Shown here piece by piece: positions 1 through 5,034 of a stretch of 5,502 nucleotides of DNA; position 1 is the first letter of the stretch; every line of letters begins with the position of its first letter. The stretch is from Bacteroidia bacterium (GTDB lineage Bacteria > Bacteroidota > Bacteroidia > Bacteroidales > UBA12481). A model generated the notes under the pieces. That model was given only the letters and a program-made list of their open reading frames with translations. It did no database searches and was not told the origin of the DNA. The stretch lies in assembly GCA_026391235.1 (NCBI GenBank), contig JAPLDV010000414.1, forward strand, positions 1-5,502, in the 5' to 3' direction. The position numbers were made by a program, and so were the translations under genes.

Positions 1-1200
1 CATGCCTGCATCTGCAGAAATCTCTGAATTTTTTAAAAGCCGGACCTGATCGCCTTTTACTACGATCGGGCGGAAAGCCTTGAACCCTGGCTCCCCGATC
101 ACTTCAGTTGTGGTAAACAGGAAGTTTCCCTTCCAGAATCGCTTGATGGCCACCGTGCCATCGGGCTGGGCATCCACCGAAAGCAGCATCCCCGGTTTGC
201 TGTCTGTTTGCAGCACCCAGCTGACCAGGATCAGGGTGTGACCATACGGATCAGCAAAAACAACGCCGGGACGAAGGGCCTCACGGGTAAGCTGAACCGG
301 ATAATAATCTGAGTTTTCATCCTTCAAGGCGGTTCGGGCGGTACCCGAATGGATGCCATCCATCACCCTCCGCAAAAAGGAATTGAATGCTAATACCGGA
401 TGGGTTTTCGAGCTTCCCGACTCATTGGTGATCCACCGGCCGGTTTGCGGAGCCTTACCCAGATAACCGCGGTCACACTCGTGGTAACCGAATGGCAACC
501 CAAGTTTCCAGGCAAAATAGGCCCTCATGTAAAACGGATTATCAGCACAGTCGGGCTCCATGATTACCCTGATTTTCCCGGCAGGGACATCCTCGCCCAG
601 TCCCAGATGGTTATACAGGAAATTCCGGTCCGCATTCTGCATCACCTGGTCCAGTGCAGGCCAGGAAGAGCGTTCGTCGGCCTCATAAAACAATGCGTTT
701 ATCCAGGCCGAATAGAGCGCTTCGGTTTCACTCCCCCACCCTTGTTCGGTTTTCCAGATCACTCCGGAAGATTGCAATGACGACTTTTTAGCTGAAATGG
801 CAAATTCCAGCCTGGCCACCGTCTTTTTATTCTCTGTTAAGGTAACCTGATATTTGCCCTCCGCACCGGCCTCAAATTCATCGATCCTCCAGAAAGGCAG
901 CCCATCTCCATTCCGGTTTTTCCCTGATTTGACGGTACCTGATGAGCCTGTGACTTCAATCCGGCCTTTCCGGATGTTCTTGTCTCCGGTTGCCAAAACC
1001 CGGAATGCTTGTCCTGGCTCCGGAATCTTTGGCGACACCAGTAACGCATATACAGTCTTCGATACTTCAACCGCATCAGATTCACCGGTGGAATCAGCCT
1101 TGACCTCAGAGCCGGTTCCGGCAATCTTTCGGGCTGACCGGTCGCCGCAGGATTGCATTCCAAGCAGAACAAAGGATGCTCCTGCTGTCAGCAGCAGCAA
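1..1200 (-). CDS. Lipoprotein with possible NlpC/papain-like domain, 3' end outside window
   Basis: The frame stays open from the TAG at 1210-1212 to the left edge, so the C-terminus is missing; about 400 residues are visible. I placed the start at TTG 1200-1198, preceded by GGAG at 5 bases, because the better-looking ATG (1233) is cut off by that TAG. Numbered from the TTG: a hydrophobic segment at residues 2-16 ends in GMQSC, with Cys18 as likely lipidation site; a polar linker runs to about 45; an Ig-like beta-rich domain spans about 46-135; a mostly helical and mixed domain follows. In that domain PDCAD places Cys218 at the start of a helix (RAYFAWKLGLPFGY). LRPG at 309-312 precedes DPYGH (His321) in a beta strand, and Asp343 follows. 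This order resembles NlpC/P60 and other papain-like enzymes, but that is inference from motif order. The protein would sit in the cell envelope. I cannot name the family. Coding status is well supported by the long open frame and protein-like composition; the start is uncertain. Confidence 0.72.
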   Translation of the reverse strand, partial: MLLLTAGASFVLLGMQSCGDRSARKIAGTGSEVKADSTGESDAVEVSKTVYALLVSPKIPEPGQAFRVLATGDKNIRKGRIEVTGSSGTVKSGKNRNGDGLPFWRIDEFEAGAEGKYQVTLTENKKTVARLEFAISAKKSSLQSSGVIWKTEQGWGSETEALYSAWINALFYEADERSSWPALDQVMQNADRNFLYNHLGLGEDVPAGKIRVIMEPDCADNPFYMRAYFAWKLGLPFGYHECDRGYLGKAPQTGRWITNESGSSKTHPVLAFNSFLRRVMDGIHSGTARTALKDENSDYYPVQLTREALRPGVVFADPYGHTLILVSWVLQTDSKPGMLLSVDAQPDGTVAIKRFWKGNFLFTTTEVIGEPGFKAFRPIVVKGDQVRLLKNSEISADAGM

Positions 1201-1233
1201 ACCTGCTCCCTATATGATGGTTCTTCCACCCAT
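1201..1233 (-). other. Apparent original start and signal-peptide n-region interrupted by TAG
   Basis: On the minus strand an ATG at 1233-1231 reads MGGRTII, then TAG (1212-1210), then GAG followed directly by the hydrophobic signal segment of the lipoprotein. The ATG supplies the positive charge (Arg) that a signal peptide needs and the TTG start lacks. The single codon TAG is one base away from AAG (Lys), CAG (Gln) or TGG (Trp). It therefore looks like a nonsense mutation, or a base error, in an otherwise intact gene. If real, translation depends on the weak TTG at 1200 or the gene is inactive. Confidence 0.5.
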
Positions 1234-1265
1234 ATTCAGTTCAAAACACAATTGAATTCTTTTTT

Positions 1266-1357
1266 CTCCGCGTTCTCTGCGAAAATCTTTGCGTACTCTG
1301 CGGTAATGAAGAGTTAACCGCTGAGTACGCAAAGGTCGCGCAAAGTCCGCAAAGGTC
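1266..1357. repeat. Intergenic inverted repeat with tandem CGCAAAG units
   Basis: Positions 1287-1304 (CTTTGCGTACTCTGCGGT) and 1317-1334 are inverted copies, 17 of 18 bases matching, with a 12-base spacer. The right arm runs on into three roughly 10-base units, each containing GCAAAG (about 1327-1357). The left flank (1266-1286) carries diverged inverted counterparts such as TTCTCTGCG. From memory, elements of the type 'ACCGCAGAG...CGCAAAG' occur as dispersed intergenic repeats in many environmental bacteria. Here it sits between two divergent genes, the lipoprotein and the small beta-propeller fragment. It could form a large hairpin in RNA from either strand. No function is evident. Confidence 0.7.
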
Positions 1358-1462
1358 GTTAAATAATCAGAAAGTTGAAGATAATCGTAAAGGAAACGCG
1401 TGACGATAGCGGGTTTAGAAATCCGTCGCTTTCCTCCATATCTTTATACAAAATCCAACCGA

Positions 1463-1741
1463 ATGAATAAATTTCTCCCTTTGGTTATTACAGCCATACT
1501 GATTTTCTGCAACCCGGTTAAGGCTCAAAGAACCATCAGGATACATGAAAAATCCGATGAAAAGGTTACGTATTCACAGATCTTTAAATCCGCAAAACTG
1601 GTAAAGCTGGAAACCAGGCCGGAGTGCCTGATCGGAGGTAAATCATCTGTCAGGGTTGATAAAGACCAATTAACAGCGATGGCTAAGGCAGCTTCGGAGG
1701 ATGACAATCCGATACTGGTTTTTTATACCTACAAAGAATGA
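1463..1741 (+). CDS. Short secreted protein, probable N-terminal remnant of a 6-bladed beta-propeller protein
   Basis: The product has 92 residues from ATG 1463. This start is preferred over the in-frame GTG at 1400 because it begins directly with a signal peptide: MNK, a hydrophobic stretch at about 4-17, and a likely cleavage after the Ala in VKAQ. The mature part starts with a beta strand, then YSQIFKSAKLVKLETRPECLIG. That pattern (IF/V-x-S, then LET, then ECLIG) is familiar from the start of Bacteroidota 6-bladed beta-propeller proteins, which are usually around 350-400 residues. Here the similarity fades after SSVRVDKDQ, and the frame ends after FYTYKE with a TGA. No continuation of a propeller is visible in other frames before the hairpin cluster at 1785. 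It is either a decayed gene truncated at its 3' side or a small protein of its own. A weak promoter-like pair, TTTA (1414) and TATCTTTA (1439), lies upstream. Confidence 0.5.
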   Translation: MNKFLPLVITAILIFCNPVKAQRTIRIHEKSDEKVTYSQIFKSAKLVKLETRPECLIGGKSSVRVDKDQLTAMAKAASEDDNPILVFYTYKE

Positions 1742-1784
1742 TGCCGCCCCGGGTGTTGCCTAACGCTCGTGCCCAAATTTATTG

Positions 1785-1804
1785 CCCCCGGCTTCAGCCG
1801 GGGG
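1785..1804. repeat. REP-like GC hairpin, first module of the cluster
   Basis: CCCCCGGC (1785-1792) pairs perfectly with GCCGGGGG (1797-1804) around a TTCA loop. Neither strand has a clear T-run next to it, so a standard intrinsic terminator is unlikely. The flanking TTTATTG and ATAATAATGATAATC sequences are AT-rich. The form resembles REP palindromes of the kind mobilised by RAYT (TnpA_REP) transposases, though no transposase gene is in the window. It lies 43 bases after the beta-propeller fragment's stop. Confidence 0.7.
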
Positions 1805-1829
1805 ATAATAATGATAATCAATGAATTAA

Positions 1830-1890
1830 TGGACTTTAGTCCAATTTTTCTAACCCTTTGCCAAATGTCCTTTAGAATTTGGAAAGTCCA
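1830..1890. repeat. Nested palindromes, second module of the REP-like cluster
   Basis: TGGACTTTAGTCCA (1830-1843) is a small hairpin followed by ATTTTTC. Its left half TGGACTTT (1830-1837) is also complementary to AAAGTCCA (1883-1890), and CCAAAT (1861-1866) pairs with ATTTGG (1877-1882). The outer and inner stems together can form a two-tier cruciform, with the first hairpin as an alternative fold. The T-run after the 5-base-pair stem could give weak termination for plus-strand transcripts, but the stem is short and AT-poor only in part. Confidence 0.55.
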
Positions 1891-1915
1891 TAAGGCTTTG
1901 TGGATCAACATAATT

Positions 1916-1934
1916 CCCCACATAAATGTAGGGG
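1916..1934. repeat. Third hairpin of the REP-like cluster
   Basis: CCCCACA (1916-1922) pairs with TGT and GGGG (1927-1934) with one bulged A. The sequence ATGTAGGGGCAA is reminiscent of dispersed 'TGTAGGGGC' repeats seen in environmental bacterial genomes, an impression from memory only. The remainder of the gene-free stretch 1935-2048 shows a direct GGGATC repeat (1944 and 1958) and nothing else I can interpret. No strong terminator for mtaB is visible there. Confidence 0.45.
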
Positions 1935-2048
1935 CAACGTATCGGGATCATCTTTCAGGGATCAATTAAAACACAGTCTCTGAATCCGGAGGCAACATAA
2001 TTTTAACACCCAGGTATTTGCGGGGATTTCAGTATGATTATACAGCCT

Positions 2049-3425
2049 TTACAATCCGTATTCCGCTAAAATTATCTTATCCCCATCGATAAAAGGAATC
2101 ATCTCTTCAATGAATTCCCCCTCTTCCGACGGTATCGATTCGAGGTCCTGACGAATGGTATCGATCCAGACGTATTCCTTTTCATCATTCTTCAAACGGC
2201 CCTCATCCATAGCGGTCTGGATCATCGAAATGGCTTTCTTGCAGCCGTTTACGGTGCTTTCAAGATAGGTGCGTCCGGCCACAATCTCTTTCGCGATCTC
2301 GATGACCGTATCCGGCGCCAGCACAAAGGCCTGGGGATCATGGAATATATCGGAATCCACATAGAGGCTTTTCAACATCCTGGCCGAGGCTTTTCCCTGT
2401 TTGGTGGCAGCATTCATCAGCCGGGTTTCATATTCGAGCTGCTCAAAGGAGACTGTCGGGGCCATGCCGGCCAGCAGCTTGATGTTCTGAACCGATTCAT
2501 TGCTCCAAAGGTCGGCACAGGCGGCGGTGATATTGCCAACCGGACTGAAATGCGCGCAGGCGGCATTTTTTCCTTCCATCGAGATGGGAATCCCCGCAAT
2601 GGCTTTCAGATAAGGTCCTTCATAACCACAATCCTTATTGGGCCCCCTTGCTCCCTGTTCATAAGCCACCAGCGACCGGGTCACTGTGGCTACCCGGGCG
2701 ATTGCCGCAAAAACCTTGGGAATGAATTTCTTTTCGGCCAGAACCATGGCGGTATTGCCAAAAGCACAGGCAGTATCGCCCCCTGGGATCTTATCCAGCT
2801 TGTTGGCCAGAGTCACGATCTTCGACCAGATCATCTGCATATCCCTGACGCCCAGAACAGCCTGGGTAAAAATAAACTGGCGGATATCACACATCATCAG
2901 GGCATCGTCGGACAGTTCCTTGCCGCCAGTGGATTCAATCGACAGCAGATCTCCGCCGGCCAAAGCACCACGTTCAAAGAGTTCCATCATCGGATCCAGG
3001 TATTTTGAAGTCCGCTGCCGGGGCGGCCGGTCGAAATCGCGCAGATCATTGGGAGTCAGCCTGATCTCACTTTTCAGACCCTCCCGGGAATAAAAATCCT
3101 CACAGATATCATTCATCACCTTCACCAGTTCCACTCCGATATCCGGGGTGAGTGTCATTTCAACCACCGTTTCGAATTCCAGGATCAAACCTTCGCTATT
3201 CAGTTCAACCGCCCGTGTTAAGGCACCGGTCACGATATCAGAATAGTGGGTTCTTACCTCAGCCAGGTTGCTTTTCGATACCTCGACCGGCGGCAGGGTA
3301 AAATTAAGCTCCGGGTACACCAATCCGCCTCCGATCAGCAGCCCTCGTTTTGTTAATACCGGTTTAGGTGCAGTGCCGAATATCAGGTCATTTGGGTTCA
3401 AAATGGACAGTTCAGTAAAATTCAT
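2049..3425 (-). CDS. mtaB: Methanol:corrinoid protein Co-methyltransferase MtaB
   Basis: MtaB binds methanol at a zinc ion and transfers its methyl group to the Co(I) corrinoid of MtaC in the cytoplasm; MtaA then passes the methyl on to a thiol or similar acceptor. At 458 residues the product matches the Methanosarcina enzyme (about 461) along its whole length. The three zinc ligands known from the M. barkeri structure (Glu164, Cys220, Cys269) are all present: Glu164 in SIESTGGKE, Cys220 in GGDTACAFGNTAM, and Cys266 in GPNKDCGYEGP. Other family blocks are CAHFSPVGNI (290-299), LWSNESVQ (306-313) and DPQAFVLAPD (363-372). N-terminal LIFGTAPKPV and GGGLVYPELNF also match. The ATG has an AT-rich, Shine-Dalgarno-free leader. 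The gene starts 17 bases after the Rrf2 regulator's stop, so the two form an operon. No MtaC or MtaA gene follows in the window. Identity is near certain at family level; methanol as substrate is inferred from the intact zinc site. Confidence 0.93.
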   Translation of the reverse strand: MNFTELSILNPNDLIFGTAPKPVLTKRGLLIGGGLVYPELNFTLPPVEVSKSNLAEVRTHYSDIVTGALTRAVELNSEGLILEFETVVEMTLTPDIGVELVKVMNDICEDFYSREGLKSEIRLTPNDLRDFDRPPRQRTSKYLDPMMELFERGALAGGDLLSIESTGGKELSDDALMMCDIRQFIFTQAVLGVRDMQMIWSKIVTLANKLDKIPGGDTACAFGNTAMVLAEKKFIPKVFAAIARVATVTRSLVAYEQGARGPNKDCGYEGPYLKAIAGIPISMEGKNAACAHFSPVGNITAACADLWSNESVQNIKLLAGMAPTVSFEQLEYETRLMNAATKQGKASARMLKSLYVDSDIFHDPQAFVLAPDTVIEIAKEIVAGRTYLESTVNGCKKAISMIQTAMDEGRLKNDEKEYVWIDTIRQDLESIPSEEGEFIEEMIPFIDGDKIILAEYGL

Positions 3426-3442
3426 ATATCGTTTATAATGGT

Positions 3443-3853
3443 TTAGCTAATCAGTTCAAGGAGAGTAGTTTGACCTAGTACTTCATTGGTCTTATCACGG
3501 ATAGTCAGAAAAACCTTCCGGATTTTGCAGTTTGCTTCATCCTTGCAAAACTCACAGGGTTGGTACTGTTTTTCAGAGACGCAATAGAGCATGGCTATCG
3601 CTCCTTCAAAGTATCTCACTATATCATAGAGGGTTACTTCGTCCGGTTTTTTAATCAGATAAAAGCCCCCGTCTTTCCCGGGTTTGCTTCCCAGCACGCC
3701 CATCTTTTTCAAATCCAGCAGTATTACCTCCAGGAATCTCTGGGGTATCTTTTCCTGGGTAGCGATCCTGCTGCTTAAAATGGGCCCGTTCCCATATTCC
3801 TTAGCCAGATGGGCCAGTGCCACCATGGCATACCGGGTTTTCATTGCCAGCAT
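3443..3853 (-). CDS. Rrf2-family transcriptional regulator with four-cysteine cluster
   Basis: This is a 136-residue winged-helix DNA-binding protein of the Rrf2/IscR/NsrR family. It opens with MLAMKTRYAMVALAHLA, the usual first helix. IPQRFLEVILLDLKKMGVL (36-54) is the recognition-helix block, and KPGKDGGFYL (57-66) is the wing. The C-terminal half carries Cys91, Cys100, Cys103 and Cys109. In IscR, NsrR and RsrR three cysteines in this region hold an Fe-S cluster, so cluster or thiol-based sensing is plausible here. I chose the first ATG (3853) because family members begin one or two residues before K-T-R-Y-A; ATG 3844 is the alternative. It is the first gene of an operon with mtaB, which suggests that it controls the methyltransferase and itself in response to redox state, iron-sulfur supply or a related signal. 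An inverted repeat overlaps its promoter candidate (3872-3892). The family assignment is firm; the signal sensed is unknown. Confidence 0.92.
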   Translation of the reverse strand: MLAMKTRYAMVALAHLAKEYGNGPILSSRIATQEKIPQRFLEVILLDLKKMGVLGSKPGKDGGFYLIKKPDEVTLYDIVRYFEGAIAMLYCVSEKQYQPCEFCKDEANCKIRKVFLTIRDKTNEVLGQTTLLELIS

Positions 3854-3871
3854 CGGAAATAGTTTAATTTT

Positions 3872-3892
3872 TAATTCATTGACTATGCATTA
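3872..3892. promoter_or_regulatory. Inverted repeat, candidate operator of the Rrf2 regulator
   Basis: TAATTCAT (3872-3879) and ATGCATTA (3885-3892) are inverted copies with one mismatch, separated by TGACT. The repeat covers the -7 region and expected transcription start of the rrf2-mtaB promoter candidate and ends 19 bases before the regulator's ATG. That position suits repression of its own operon. Binding is inferred from position and symmetry only. Confidence 0.35.
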
Positions 3893-3918
3893 ATACCTAC
3901 TTGATTTTTCCGCACAAA
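3888..3918 (-). promoter_or_regulatory. Candidate Bacteroidota-type promoter of the rrf2-mtaB operon
   Basis: Read on the minus strand, TTTG (3918-3915) is followed after 19 bases by TATTAATG (3895-3888). The Bacteroidota consensus is TTTG, about 19-21 bases, then TAnnTTTG; the -33 element matches fully and the -7 element at 4 of 6 fixed positions. Transcription would start near 3882, giving a leader of about 30 bases before the ATG at 3853. Confidence 0.35.
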
Positions 3919-3989
3919 TCTCACAACTGAATGAGCCTTTGTACTGACAAATCCAATCCAAAATTACAATATTTTCGACAATTGTTCAT

Positions 3990-4001
3990 TCAATCGATTG
4001 A
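3990..4001. promoter_or_regulatory. Perfect 12-base palindrome in the divergent promoter region
   Basis: TCAATCGATTGA is its own reverse complement and lies just upstream of, and overlapping, the -33 element of the pst promoter candidate. ATTGT (3981-3985) and ACAAT (4001-4005) form a further flanking inverted pair. Both this site and the 3872-3892 repeat contain ATTGAC. It could bind a dimeric regulator of the phosphate operon, or the divergent Rrf2 protein, but nothing in the sequence decides which. Confidence 0.35.
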
Positions 4002-4029
4002 CAATATGATTTTAATAGATTTAATATTG
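3998..4029 (+). promoter_or_regulatory. Candidate promoter of the pst operon
   Basis: TTG (3998-4000) and TAATATTG (4022-4029) are 21 bases apart, close to the Bacteroidota pattern, and the -7 element differs from TAnnTTTG at one position. Transcription would begin at about 4034-4036, at the ATG of pstS itself (4035), so the mRNA would be leaderless or nearly so. TTGACA (3998-4003) is also a sigma70-like -35 element, but the matching -10 is poor. Confidence 0.35.
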
Positions 4030-4034
4030 CCATT

Positions 4035-4997
4035 ATGAAAATAACATTTTATCATTCAACCAAATTCATCCTCGGGATGATTCTATGCGTCTCTTTTGCA
4101 TCTTGCAGTTCCGGCGGGGAAAAATCAGGGTCGGCCGATAGTGGCACCATCTCCATTTCCGGGGCATTTGCCTTGTACCCGATGACTGCCAAATGGGTTG
4201 AAGAGTTTCAGAAGCAATACCCGAAAATCCGGGTGGATGTTTCAGCCGGCGGTGCTGGCAAAGGTATGACCGATGCCCTGGCAAGAATGGTGGATCTGGG
4301 TATGTTCTCGCGGGAAGTATCAGAAGCCGAAGTTGCCAAGGGAGCCTGGAAGATTGCGGTAACCAAAGATGCGGTTTTATGCACCATCCATTCGGATAAT
4401 CCCGCCCTGGCCCAATTGAAATCACGGGGAATGAAAAAAGCAGATTTTCAAAGGATTTTCCTCAGCGATACCACCCACAACTGGAATGAAATCTATCCTG
4501 AAGTATCTGCCGATATGCATGTATTTACCCGGTCGGATGCCTGCGGGGCAGCCGAAATCTGGGGCAAATATCTGGGTAAAAACCAGGAAAGCCTCAAGGG
4601 CATCGGGGTTTTTGGTGATCCGGGCATGGCGGATGCCGTAAAAAAAGACCGGCTCGGGATAGGGTTTAACAACGTTGGATATGCTTATGATGCCGCAACC
4701 CGTAATAAACTTGCAGGACTGGAGATTGTACCGATCGACATCAATGAAGACGGCCGGATCACTCCCGATGAGAATATATACGAAACACTCGACCAGGTAA
4801 TGGCAGGAATAGCTGACGGCAGATACCCATCGCCTCCCGCCCGGCCGCTCTATTTCGTGGCCAACGGCAAGCCGGAGAAAAAAGAGGTGATCCTCTTTCT
4901 GAAATGGATCCTTACGGAGGGCCAGAAATTTGTCGGGGAAGCCGGATACGTTCAGCTCGCACCTGAGATGATTCAGGATCAGCAATCGAAATTATAG
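4035..4997 (+). CDS. pstS: Phosphate-type ABC transporter substrate-binding lipoprotein (PstS family)
   Basis: This 320-residue protein is the envelope-anchored binding component of a PstSCAB-type importer. A signal peptide with hydrophobic core at about 11-20 ends in SFASC, making Cys24 the lipidated residue, followed by a Ser/Gly/Glu-rich linker. The family blocks are ISGAFALYPMTAKW (41-54), SAGGAGKGMTDAL (70-82), DLGMFSRE (87-94), TRSDACGAAEIWGKYLG (165-181) and GIGFNNVGYAYD (208-219). Compared with E. coli PstS, the Ser and Thr of the RxDGSGT anion loop are Cys170 and Ala172, and the Ser of the earlier glycine-rich loop is Ala. The ligand may therefore be bound differently, although I recall relatives with the same motif. 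Residues 235-246 (DINEDGRITPDE) match a 12-residue EF-hand loop. The next gene is pstC, which supports a phosphate transport role. The ATG start directly precedes the signal peptide. Confidence 0.88.
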   Translation: MKITFYHSTKFILGMILCVSFASCSSGGEKSGSADSGTISISGAFALYPMTAKWVEEFQKQYPKIRVDVSAGGAGKGMTDALARMVDLGMFSREVSEAEVAKGAWKIAVTKDAVLCTIHSDNPALAQLKSRGMKKADFQRIFLSDTTHNWNEIYPEVSADMHVFTRSDACGAAEIWGKYLGKNQESLKGIGVFGDPGMADAVKKDRLGIGFNNVGYAYDAATRNKLAGLEIVPIDINEDGRITPDENIYETLDQVMAGIADGRYPSPPARPLYFVANGKPEKKEVILFLKWILTEGQKFVGEAGYVQLAPEMIQDQQSKL

Positions 4998-5034
4998 AAT
5001 TGATTTCAGCGCCCAGCCCCCGATTCCCTGCATT

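Noticed and set aside
400..1255. Plus- and minus-strand open frames within the lipoprotein region (400-780 +, 837-1172 -, 854-1255 +)
   Set aside because: They overlap the long minus-strand frame, and their translations are rich in Pro, Arg and Ser with no recognisable motifs; they are shadows.
1785..1850. Intrinsic terminator for the small plus-strand gene
   Set aside because: The strong hairpin has no T-run, and the one with ATTTTTC has only a 5-base-pair stem; termination is possible but not supported enough to annotate.
1729..1969. Two opposing short frames over the hairpin cluster
   Set aside because: They are open on both strands because the DNA is palindromic, and the translations mirror each other; no protein features.
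1960..2048. Terminator or riboswitch downstream of mtaB
   Set aside because: No stable stem followed by a T-run on the minus strand was found.
2340..3093. Long plus-strand frames inside mtaB (222 and 135 codons)
   Set aside because: They lie antisense to a clear MtaB gene whose conserved motifs fix the true frame.
3560..3893. Plus-strand frames opposite the Rrf2 gene
   Set aside because: They are antisense shadows of a well-supported regulator gene.
3854..4034. Cobalamin riboswitch upstream of the corrinoid-dependent mtaB operon
   Set aside because: The leader to the regulator's ATG is only about 30-180 bases, AT-rich, and lacks a recognisable B12 box.
4066..4985. Minus-strand frames opposite pstS (119 and 187 codons)
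   Set aside because: They are antisense to a clear PstS-family gene; no signal or domain features.
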